Origin: Teredinibacter turnerae
GTDB lineage: Bacteria; Pseudomonadota; Gammaproteobacteria; Pseudomonadales; Cellvibrionaceae
DNA length: 64,000 bases
Assembly: GCF_037935975.1 (NCBI RefSeq)
Contig: NZ_CP149817.1
Location: 1,674,001 to 1,738,000, forward strand
Direction: 5' to 3'
Part shown: positions 54,850-62,414 of the stretch, in pieces
Layout: each line of letters starts with the position of its first letter
Position numbering within the stretch: position 1 is the first letter of the stretch
Position numbers and translations under genes: made by a program
The notes under the pieces: generated by a model
What the model was told of the DNA's origin: nothing
The model's database searches: none
What the model saw: only the letters and a program-made list of their open reading frames with translations

Positions 54850-55923
54850 GTGGTAACTGGTGTAGAAATCGGCGAGTTAAATGATACTGCGGCAAGCTTG
54901 CGGCGCTGGGTCAGCGAGCAATTGCTGGCTCGCGGTTATTGCGTCTCGTCAGACGGAATCGATGACTGGTATGCTCTCGGGGGGGATGCTGGCAGTCGCC
55001 ACTACTTTCGCTTTACGCTGACGGGCGCAGTGCCGATTACTATGCTTGCGGTTTGGGCGCCACCGCGCACAGAAAAAAACACCGAGTTCTTACAGATCGC
55101 GAACATTATGCGCGAGCAAGGTGTGGCGGTGCCGGAAATTATTGCCTTCGATATGCATCTCGGCTTCTTTATTATCGAAGATCTGGGCACCGAGTCGCTG
55201 CTGGAAAAGCTCAGTGGGGAGACCGCGAACACGCTTTACCCTCTGGTTTTCGACCAGCTGCTGAAAATTCAGACCATCTCTGCGGCAGAAAATCCATTGC
55301 CCAGGTACGACGGCGCTTTTTTGCTGCGGGAAATGCAGTTGTTTCGCGAGTGGTTCCTGGAAGCTTTGCTCAACGTTGAGCTCGACAGTGACGCCGTGCA
55401 GATGCTGGACGATCTGTTTGCCATATTGGTCGAGAATGCTCTGGCACAGCCTGTGGTGGTGACGCACCGGGATTTTCATGCGCGAAATTTAATTTACCGC
55501 GGTGAGCAACCGCCGGGGGTAATCGATTTCCAGGATGCTGTCGCAGGGCCGATAACCTATGATCTGGTTTCTCTACTCAAAGATTGCTATATCGCCTGGC
55601 CGCGCCCGCAAGTTGTGGAGTGGGTGCAGCTCTATTGTGAGTTCGCCTGGCAAAAAGGTCTGTTGAGCCGGGAAGTCGATGAGGAAAGCTTTATCCGTTG
55701 GTTCGACTGGATGGGGCTGCAACGCCATATCAAAGTGGCTGGCATTTTTGCGCGATTGCATTTGCGCGACGGTAAGTCAGGCTATCTCAATGATGTGCCT
55801 CGAGTGCTCGCCTACATTGTGGACACCGCTAGCGCTTACCCTGAATTCGACGCGTTTCACCGCTGGTTAACGACGCAACTACAGCCGGTTATTGCTCAGC
55901 AAACCTGGGGGCTCCATGATTAA
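54850..55923 (+). CDS. amgK: N-acetylmuramate/N-acetylglucosamine kinase AmgK
   Basis: Aminoglycoside-phosphotransferase-fold sugar kinase of 357 aa. The catalytic loop 'VTHRDFHARNLIY' and metal site 'GVIDFQDAVAGPITYDL' are intact. AmgK phosphorylates MurNAc at C1 in the peptidoglycan-recycling shortcut. I place the start at the GTG at 54850 because GGAGG lies just before it (4 bases); the ATG at 54829 is the alternative. It overlaps murU by 8 bp and is divergent from lptD, a common arrangement in Pseudomonas relatives. Confidence 0.88.
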   Translation: MVTGVEIGELNDTAASLRRWVSEQLLARGYCVSSDGIDDWYALGGDAGSRHYFRFTLTGAVPITMLAVWAPPRTEKNTEFLQIANIMREQGVAVPEIIAFDMHLGFFIIEDLGTESLLEKLSGETANTLYPLVFDQLLKIQTISAAENPLPRYDGAFLLREMQLFREWFLEALLNVELDSDAVQMLDDLFAILVENALAQPVVVTHRDFHARNLIYRGEQPPGVIDFQDAVAGPITYDLVSLLKDCYIAWPRPQVVEWVQLYCEFAWQKGLLSREVDEESFIRWFDWMGLQRHIKVAGIFARLHLRDGKSGYLNDVPRVLAYIVDTASAYPEFDAFHRWLTTQLQPVIAQQTWGLHD

Positions 55924-56617
55924 ACGCGCAATGATTTTGGCCGCAGGCGAAGGTCGGCGCATGTTGCCACTGACGCTAAAAACCCCCAAGCCGCTGCTGG
56001 AGGTTGCCGGCAAAAGTTTGATTGAGTGGCATCTGGTAAAACTGGCGAAAGCGGGAATCCAGGATGTTGTCATCAATATTGCCTATCTCGCAGAGCAAAT
56101 TGAGAACCAAGTGGGCAATGGTGAGCGCTACGGTCTCAACATTGAGTATTCGCGTGAACCTCAGCCGCTGGAAACCGGTGGCGCTTTGAACGCGGCTTTG
56201 CCGCTACTGGGAGAAGAGCCTTTTCTTCTGGTAAATGGTGATGTGTGGTCTGACGTGCGCTTTGAACCCTTGTTATCGCACCCATTGGATCCTTGGGCCG
56301 CTATGTTAATTTTGGTGGAGAACCCACCCCACAACCCGGCTGGTGATTTTGCGCTGCAGGGTGAACGTGTTTTAGCCAAACGACCAGGCAAAACATTTAC
56401 GTTTAGCGGCATCAGCTTAATCGATCCGCTGACGTTTGCCGCTTATCCTCAGCGGCGCGAGCACTTCCCGTTGAAAGAATATTTCGACTGGCTAATTGCG
56501 CGCAATTTACTCGCAGGCGAATCGTTCGACGGCTACTGGCTGGACGTGGGAACCCCGGAGCGATTGCGCCATCTGGCGCATCATCTTACCGCGACGCCTC
56601 CAGCTCCACGCCTTTAG
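55916..56617 (+). CDS. murU: MurNAc-1-phosphate uridylyltransferase MurU
   Basis: Nucleotidyltransferase of 233 aa. 'AMILAAGEGRRMLPLTLKTP' is the NTP-binding signature, followed by 'KPLLEVAGKSLIEWHL', 'LVNGDVWSD' and the C-terminal 'YWLDVGTPERL'. It makes UDP-MurNAc from the AmgK product, bypassing MurA and so giving intrinsic fosfomycin tolerance in known cases. The ATG at 55916 is inside the last codons of amgK. Its 3' end overlaps the convergent DUF3530 gene by 32 bp. Confidence 0.9.
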   Translation: MIKRAMILAAGEGRRMLPLTLKTPKPLLEVAGKSLIEWHLVKLAKAGIQDVVINIAYLAEQIENQVGNGERYGLNIEYSREPQPLETGGALNAALPLLGEEPFLLVNGDVWSDVRFEPLLSHPLDPWAAMLILVENPPHNPAGDFALQGERVLAKRPGKTFTFSGISLIDPLTFAAYPQRREHFPLKEYFDWLIARNLLAGESFDGYWLDVGTPERLRHLAHHLTATPPAPRL

Positions 56618-57644
56618 CGTGTTTGTTTAAGAAACCGCGTACACGCCGGCTCAACTGAGTCTCGCCGCCGGAGGAGTGGATCGGTGAGTCGACGAGCTGT
56701 AGCTGTACATAGTCGGTCAGCCGCTTACGACGTGCGTTCTTCGCACGCATTGCTGGCTCCTTCTCATCGAGAAAATGGCTGCCAAAATACACATCAAGAA
56801 TGGGTAATCCCGGGTCGTTAAACCAATCCGACAGGTTTTTTTCTGGTACGCCGGTTTGATAGGGCACACTGTTGCGCGCATTTATCAGAACCAGCGCGCG
56901 CACCGGTCGGCTCATTTTTGCATTCACTTTGCCGCGCGGGCGGTTCTTTTTACTTCCGGCGAAATCACGCGCGAGGCGGGCAACATATTGTGTCGCCCAG
57001 AGCGCACCGACATCTTCGCCCGCGATCGCCAGATTGTATTGACCGCGGCTGTTTAAATAAGCCACGGCAGCTTGCAGGCGCGCACTAATTTCCGGGCTCA
57101 GCTCCGGTGTAGTGGCGTCGTCATCGTTAGTTGCAATACTGCCTGTCGGCGCTGGGTTTTCCGCTGGTGGCGCGCTGGGGCGAGGCGGCGCTGGCGGTAA
57201 AACCGGTTGCGGCAAACTGATACTCAATGTCGACCAACCGAAGTCGGTAAGCGAGTTGCGTAGCTCGTGCAGGCTGGACGGCCAGTCGAGCGTTTGGCCT
57301 GCGCCGTGAATGAGTAAGATGGCGCCGAACGGGTCCCCGCTGGTGTCGGCTTTCCAGACGGCGGGAAATTTATCTGCGCCGGCTTCCAGCCAGACCACCT
57401 CTTCTTTGCTCAATTCTTCCGCAATCAACTGCTGGGTACGCGCCTCCAGGTCCGGTACTGGGCGTTCACTGGGTATTGGTGTAGGCGTGGGTTGTTCGGC
57501 AGGTGCAGTTGGGTCCGGGGTAGTTGCAGTCGGGTCCGGGGTAGTTGCAGGTTGCGCCATTGCGACAACGGAATACCAGGTGAAGTACAGCAGAAGTGGG
57601 GCTTTACTGGCAAAGCAGAAAAACCGGTTTAGAGGTGTCGCCAT
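56586..57644 (-). CDS. DUF3530 family protein, alpha/beta-hydrolase-like
   Basis: Exported protein of 352 aa. The N-terminal hydrophobic segment looks like a signal peptide, followed by a Thr/Pro-rich linker with a repeated TTPDPTA unit. The core has 'AILLIHGAGQTLDWPSSL' and a 'GEDVGALWATQY' where a nucleophile elbow would be, but there is no Ser in the usual GxSxG form, so hydrolase activity is doubtful. The family function is unknown. It starts at the ATG at 57644, divergent from rpe across 50 bp. Confidence 0.75.
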   Translation of the reverse strand: MATPLNRFFCFASKAPLLLYFTWYSVVAMAQPATTPDPTATTPDPTAPAEQPTPTPIPSERPVPDLEARTQQLIAEELSKEEVVWLEAGADKFPAVWKADTSGDPFGAILLIHGAGQTLDWPSSLHELRNSLTDFGWSTLSISLPQPVLPPAPPRPSAPPAENPAPTGSIATNDDDATTPELSPEISARLQAAVAYLNSRGQYNLAIAGEDVGALWATQYVARLARDFAGSKKNRPRGKVNAKMSRPVRALVLINARNSVPYQTGVPEKNLSDWFNDPGLPILDVYFGSHFLDEKEPAMRAKNARRKRLTDYVQLQLVDSPIHSSGGETQLSRRVRGFLNKHAKGVELEASR

Positions 57645-57694
57645 ATTCAGTACAATGCGCCTCAACAATCGCATAAATGGTCAGGGGTATTCCA

Positions 57695-58399
57695 ATGAGC
57701 GGAGAATTATCCGCCACGCGCAACTCTTACAGCATAGCACCTTCCATTTTGGCGGCCGATTTGGCGCGCCTCGGAGAAGAATGCACCGCCGTGCTCGAGG
57801 CGGGCGCGGACATGATCCACTTCGACGTTATGGACAACCACTACGTACCTAATATGACTTTTGGCCCTGTGGTGTGCAAAGCGATTCGTAACTATGGCAT
57901 CACGGCCCATATTGATGTTCATCTCATGGTTGAACCTGTGGATGAGCTGATTACCCGTTTTGCCGAAGCTGGGGCATCTTCCATCACATTTCACCCGGAA
58001 GCCACCCGTCATGCAGACCGCTCGCTCGAGTTGATTCAGTCGTACGGTTGTAAAGGCGGCTTGGTATTGAACCCTGCAACCCCTCTGTCGACCATTGAGT
58101 GGCTTGTCGAAAAAATTGACATGCTTCTCCTGATGTCTGTAAATCCCGGTTTTGGCGGGCAAAAGTTTATACCCTACGTGTTGCAGAAAGTGGCTAAAGC
58201 ACGAGCACTGCTGGATCAGCATGGTTCTGCCGCGCGCCTGGAAGTCGACGGTGGTGTTAAGGTCGACAATATTGCCGAGCTTGCTGCGGCGGGTGCCGAT
58301 ACCTTTGTCTCAGGTTCCGCCATATTTGGCGCTGACGATTATCGGGCGGTAATTTCACAGATGCGTGATAAGATTCAGCCCTACAATAAAAACTGGTAG
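57695..58399 (+). CDS. rpe: Ribulose-phosphate 3-epimerase
   Basis: TIM-barrel pentose-phosphate enzyme of 234 aa. '[16 protein letters not shown]', '[19 protein letters not shown]', '[10 protein letters not shown]', '[15 protein letters not shown]' and '[11 protein letters not shown]' contain all active-site Asp, His and Met residues. The ATG at 57695 has CAGGGG upstream. trpE follows after 123 bp; the phosphoglycolate phosphatase gene often found between them is absent. Confidence 0.95.
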   Translation: MSGELSATRNSYSIAPSILAADLARLGEECTAVLEAGADMIHFDVMDNHYVPNMTFGPVVCKAIRNYGITAHIDVHLMVEPVDELITRFAEAGASSITFHPEATRHADRSLELIQSYGCKGGLVLNPATPLSTIEWLVEKIDMLLLMSVNPGFGGQKFIPYVLQKVAKARALLDQHGSAARLEVDGGVKVDNIAELAAAGADTFVSGSAIFGADDYRAVISQMRDKIQPYNKNW

Positions 58400-58522
58400 T
58401 TCCCTTCCATGTTGAAGCGTCATTTCGTATACGGGTTCCTATTTCGCGAGCGCTGGCGACGCCAGTAATACGCACGCATTCTTCCTAATTTCCCGTAACA
58501 CCGAATTTTCAGGTTATCTGTT

Positions 58523-60001
58523 ATGACACCCGAATTGTTTTCTCAATTGGCCGCTGCTGGCCACAATCGTATTCCTGTTCGCCGTGAAGTTCTGGCCGAC
58601 ACTGAAACGCCGCTATCCAGCTATTTTAAACTGGCCAACGGCCCATATTCCTACTTGTTTGAGTCTGTCCAGGGCGGAGAGAAGTGGGGGCGCTACTCCA
58701 TTATTGGCCTGCCAGCCCGCGAGCGCCTTGAAGTGCGCGAAAATACCGTGCAGTTTTTTAACGAGTCGGGGTTGGTGGAATCCAGCGAGTGCGACGATCC
58801 ATTGGAATTCGTCAAAAACTGGCAGAAAAGTTTCAACGTAGCGGAGGTCGATGGACTGCCCAGCTTTAACGGCGGTTTGGTCGGGTATTTTGCATACGAC
58901 TGTGTTCGCTATGTAGAGCCTCGTCTGCGGGGCAACGCACCGGATGACGAAATCGGCACGCCGGAAATTCTGCTGATGGTATCCGATGAAATTCTGGTAT
59001 TCGACAACCTCAAAGGCAAAATCCACCTGATTGTGCTGGCAGACCCCGCGCGTGCGAACGCCCTGCAACTCGCGAATGACCGCCTGGATGCTCTCGAGGC
59101 GAAACTCGCCAGTGGCCCCGGTAACATCCCGGCAATGCCCGCGATGAATACGTCCAAAGGCATCACCGCGTGCGAAGGCGACTTCGAATCCAGCTACGGG
59201 TGCGAGAAATTCCAGGCCGACGTGGGCCGCCTGAAAGACTACATTCTCGCCGGCGATACCATGCAGATTGTACTGTCGCAGCGTATGTCCTACCCGTTCA
59301 CTGCACCGCCGGTTAACCTCTATCGCGCCCTGCGTTGCCTTAACCCTTCGCCCTACATGTATTTCATGAATCTGGGGGATCACCACGTCGTTGGCTCCAG
59401 CCCGGAAATTCTGGCCCGCCTCGAAAACGGTGAAATGACGGTGCGGCCAATTGCCGGAACACGCCGCCGTGGCTACTCAGAAGAGGAAGACAAAGCGCTG
59501 GAAGCAGAATTAGTTGCCGACCCAAAAGAAATTGCGGAACACTTAATGCTTATAGATTTGGGTCGCAATGATGTGGGCCGCGTCGCAGAGATCGGTTCCG
59601 TCAAGCTGACGGAGAAAATGGTAGTAGAGCGGTTCTCGCACGTCATGCACATCACGTCCAATGTTACTGGCCGGCTCAAGGCCGATAAGGACGCCATGGA
59701 CGTGCTGCGCGCGGCTTTGCCGGCAGGTACCCTTTCTGGCGCTCCGAAAATTCGTGCAATGGAAATCATTGACGAACTGGAGCCGGTGAAGCGGGGCATC
59801 TATGGCGGCGCCATCGGCTACCTGGCGTGGAATGGTAATATGGACACAGCAATTGCAATTCGTACAGCGGTTATCAAGGACGGTAAGATTTTTGTCCAGG
59901 CGGGCGCCGGGGTTGTTGCTGACTCACAACCAGAGCTTGAGTGGAAGGAAACCATGAACAAAGCGCGCGCGCTCTTCTCAGCGGTCGATTGGGTGGTATA
60001 G
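58523..60001 (+). CDS. trpE: Anthranilate synthase component I
   Basis: First committed enzyme of tryptophan synthesis, 492 aa. The feedback-inhibition region '[19 protein letters not shown]' and chorismate-binding motifs 'IAGTRRRG', '[10 protein letters not shown]' and '[14 protein letters not shown]' are present. The partner trpG and trpDC do not follow here. The 123 bp leader has no convincing attenuator. Confidence 0.95.
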   Translation: MTPELFSQLAAAGHNRIPVRREVLADTETPLSSYFKLANGPYSYLFESVQGGEKWGRYSIIGLPARERLEVRENTVQFFNESGLVESSECDDPLEFVKNWQKSFNVAEVDGLPSFNGGLVGYFAYDCVRYVEPRLRGNAPDDEIGTPEILLMVSDEILVFDNLKGKIHLIVLADPARANALQLANDRLDALEAKLASGPGNIPAMPAMNTSKGITACEGDFESSYGCEKFQADVGRLKDYILAGDTMQIVLSQRMSYPFTAPPVNLYRALRCLNPSPYMYFMNLGDHHVVGSSPEILARLENGEMTVRPIAGTRRRGYSEEEDKALEAELVADPKEIAEHLMLIDLGRNDVGRVAEIGSVKLTEKMVVERFSHVMHITSNVTGRLKADKDAMDVLRAALPAGTLSGAPKIRAMEIIDELEPVKRGIYGGAIGYLAWNGNMDTAIAIRTAVIKDGKIFVQAGAGVVADSQPELEWKETMNKARALFSAVDWVV

Positions 60002-60137
60002 CCGGTTAGCGCCGAGCTCCTGTTCGGCGCGCATCTCGGGTTACTATGGTCCCGACTGGTTAATACTGCATCAGGTGTATGGATGAGCGACAACGAAAAA
60101 GGATTTTGAGCGTTTGGATAATTCAGAGGAGTCAGAT

Positions 60138-60890
60138 TTGGAACCTACAGTCGCCAGTGTCACACGTGTACCACTGGATACCAGTGCACCCAAGGGCGCA
60201 CAGATCGATAGAATGTCAGAAATCCACCGGTTCAGCAGAACGGAGCTGGATCACCAGAAGATTTTGTATCAGGGTACGCCCCACGACAAAATGCTCAAGG
60301 TGTTCCGCGACCTGCGTACCCGGGTATATGCGAAAGCCGAAGGCAAGAATTTCCTTTGCATGGTGACTTCGGTCACCACTGAAGGTGGCAGCTCCCATGT
60401 AGCCAAAAACCTCGCTGCAGCGATTGCGCTCGATAAAACCCGCACCTCGCTTATTGTCGATGCAAATTTCTATGCGCCGTCGTTAGACAAACTGGCGGTC
60501 ACCGGCACCGATTCCGGCTTAACGGACTACTTGGATAACGGCGAGTTGGGCCTCGAAAATATCATTTATGCGACCGGTATTCCGCGGGTACGTGTGGTGC
60601 CGGTTGGCGGCAACACGGAAGGGGCGACCGAGAGACTGTCGTCCGGGCGCATGCATGAGTTCGCTGATGAGCTGAAAGCGCGCTACGACGACCGCTACAT
60701 TATTATGGATACCCCGCCTGCGCAGGAGTATGGCGCGGAAACACGGATGCTCGCCTCATTGTGTGATTTCGTGATTCTGGTCGTGCCTTACGGCATGGCG
60801 AGTATGGATGAAGTGAACGCGTGTATTGATACTATTGGCGATAAGCGTATCGCTGCCGTGGTGTTCAACTACAGTCAGCAACCAGCCTAG
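60138..60890 (+). CDS. BY-kinase/CpsD-like exopolysaccharide ATPase with altered P-loop
   Basis: Protein of 250 aa related to the cytoplasmic tyrosine-kinase domains that control polysaccharide export. The order of elements is right: P-loop region at 78-90, Walker A'-like 'SLIVDANFY', Walker B-like 'YIIMDTPP', and 'FVILVVPYGMASMDEV'. However, the P-loop reads TTEGGSSHVAK instead of the normal GEGKS/T form, so the catalytic lysine is missing at its usual place. The C-terminus has no tyrosine cluster. It may be a non-catalytic regulator. The start is a TTG at 60138 with AGAGGAG 6 bases before it. It is convergent with prsR, another EPS gene. Confidence 0.7.
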   Translation: MEPTVASVTRVPLDTSAPKGAQIDRMSEIHRFSRTELDHQKILYQGTPHDKMLKVFRDLRTRVYAKAEGKNFLCMVTSVTTEGGSSHVAKNLAAAIALDKTRTSLIVDANFYAPSLDKLAVTGTDSGLTDYLDNGELGLENIIYATGIPRVRVVPVGGNTEGATERLSSGRMHEFADELKARYDDRYIIMDTPPAQEYGAETRMLASLCDFVILVVPYGMASMDEVNACIDTIGDKRIAAVVFNYSQQPA

Positions 60891-60925
60891 AACAAACTAA
60901 CCTGGAACAAACCAACCTGGAACAA
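60881..60925 (+). repeat. Three 15 bp tandem repeats across a stop codon
   Basis: Three units of 15 bp: 60881-60895, 60896-60910 and 60911-60925. All have the form ACnAnCCTnGAACAA. The first unit contains the TAG stop of the BY-kinase-like gene where the other two have TGG. Confidence 0.85.
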
Positions 60926-60929
60926 AGCT

Positions 60930-60965
60930 CAAAGCCGCTGTGCTGTGTACGGCACAGCGGCTTTG
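60930..60965. terminator. Intergenic hairpin between convergent genes
   Basis: A perfect 14 bp stem, CAAAGCCGCTGTGC/GCACAGCGGCTTTG, with an 8-nt loop. The T run is short, but the hairpin lies between the convergent BY-kinase-like gene and prsR and probably terminates both. Confidence 0.7.
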
Positions 60966-61002
60966 ATGCTCTCGTATTCGTCTTTTCGTTATGCCGTTTC
61001 CG

Positions 61003-62373
61003 TCATTCCTGCTGTACCGCAGCGACGTTGACGTTGTATTTTTTCATCAGGTCGTACAGCGTTGGCCGAGTGACACCAAGCAATTTTGCGGTGGCAGAAA
61101 TATTATTGTCGCTCATGGTTAACGCGCGCAGAATGGCCGCCCGTTCTGCGTTGTATCGCACCTGGCGCAAGTTCAGGTTGAGGCTTTCGTCAGACACCAA
61201 GCCGAGATCTTCCGAGCTGATCAGCTTGTCCTCACACATCACTACCGAGCGTTTTACGCGGTTTTCCATTTCGCGGATGTTACCCGGCCACTGGTAGGCT
61301 TCTATCGCCTCTGCGGCTTCCTGGGCGAAGCCGGTGATAGGCGCGTTCATCTGTTTAACGTACATGCGTAAAAAGTGTCGCGCGAGCAGCATTTTGTCTC
61401 CCTGGCGGTCGCGCAGTGGGGGAATTTGAATTTCCATTTCGCAAATGCGGTAGTAGAGATCTTCACGGAAGGTACTGTCGGCAACCATTTGCTGCAGATT
61501 TTTATTGGTCGCGCAGACAACCCGCACATCAACCGGTATTTCCTCGCGCCCACCAACCCGTTCGATCACCCGTTCCTGTAAGAAGCGGAGCAACTTCGCC
61601 TGCAGCGGCAGCGGCATATCACCAATTTCGTCCAAAAACAGCGTGCCGCCGTTAGCGGTTTCCACTTTGCCCAGGGTGCGTTTGTTGGCGCCGGTGAATG
61701 CACCTTTTTCGTAGCCGAACAGTTCTGACTCCATCAGGTTTTCTGGTACCGCCGCGCAGTTGATCGCAACCATTCGGTGCTTTGCGCGAGGACTTAACTC
61801 GTGAAGTGCTTTTGCCAGAACTTCTTTACCGGTACCGCTTTCGCCAGTGAGCGTACAGGTCACATCCGACGGCGCCAGCTTTTCAATCGTGCGACAGATT
61901 TTCAGCATTGACGGATCGCAGGCGATAACACCTTCAAGCGGGGTTTGCGTCTGTTCCTGCAGAATACGGTTTTGCTCTTCGAGGCTGTGGATGTGGTAAG
62001 CGCGCTGCAAAATAAGGTCGAGGGTTTCCGGATTCACCGGCTTCTGATAAAAATCGTACGCGCCCATGGCGACGGCTCGCACCGCATTTTCGTAGTCGGC
62101 ATTACCGGTCATTACGATGATTTTCGCGCTCGGCGACAGGTTTGAAATCTCGCGAATACAACGGAAGCCCTCGTCGACACCTTCGTCATCGGGCGGTAAA
62201 CCCAGATCCTGTAACACAATGGGAGGTTCATGCAGCCGAATTGCAGCAATGGCTTCTTCACGGTCGCTTGCACAAATAACTTCATACTGATCAAAATGCC
62301 ATCGCAGCTGACTTTGCAGCCCCAGATCGTCTTCAACAATTAGCAGTTTCTGTTTGGCGTCAGCTTTACTCAT
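61003..62373 (-). CDS. prsR: PEP-CTERM/XrtA system response regulator PrsR
   Basis: NtrC-type regulator of 456 aa: receiver domain with D56 in 'VLQDLGLP', a sigma-54-interacting AAA+ domain (Walker A GESGTGKE, loop 'EKGAFTGANK', 'GGTLFLDEIGDMPL') and a C-terminal Fis-type helix-turn-helix. It should activate sigma-54 promoters, in known cases those of exosortase-sorted proteins and EPS genes. The ATG at 62373 has GGAAA upstream; the frame extends to 62418 without support. It follows prsK by 41 bp. Confidence 0.88.
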   Translation of the reverse strand: MSKADAKQKLLIVEDDLGLQSQLRWHFDQYEVICASDREEAIAAIRLHEPPIVLQDLGLPPDDEGVDEGFRCIREISNLSPSAKIIVMTGNADYENAVRAVAMGAYDFYQKPVNPETLDLILQRAYHIHSLEEQNRILQEQTQTPLEGVIACDPSMLKICRTIEKLAPSDVTCTLTGESGTGKEVLAKALHELSPRAKHRMVAINCAAVPENLMESELFGYEKGAFTGANKRTLGKVETANGGTLFLDEIGDMPLPLQAKLLRFLQERVIERVGGREEIPVDVRVVCATNKNLQQMVADSTFREDLYYRICEMEIQIPPLRDRQGDKMLLARHFLRMYVKQMNAPITGFAQEAAEAIEAYQWPGNIREMENRVKRSVVMCEDKLISSEDLGLVSDESLNLNLRQVRYNAERAAILRALTMSDNNISATAKLLGVTRPTLYDLMKKYNVNVAAVQQE

Positions 62374-62414
62374 AATTTTTCCAGTAGTTATTTCGGGCCG
62401 AATTCGCGTGTTAA

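Noticed and set aside
58409-58468. Possible trp leader peptide of 19 residues before trpE
   Set aside because: It has only one Trp codon, no ribosome-binding site, and the nearby CTGGC/GCCAG hairpin lacks a T run.
60079-60366. Plus-strand frame of 95 codons overlapping the BY-kinase-like gene
   Set aside because: It is in another frame of a gene with clear homology and has no features of its own.
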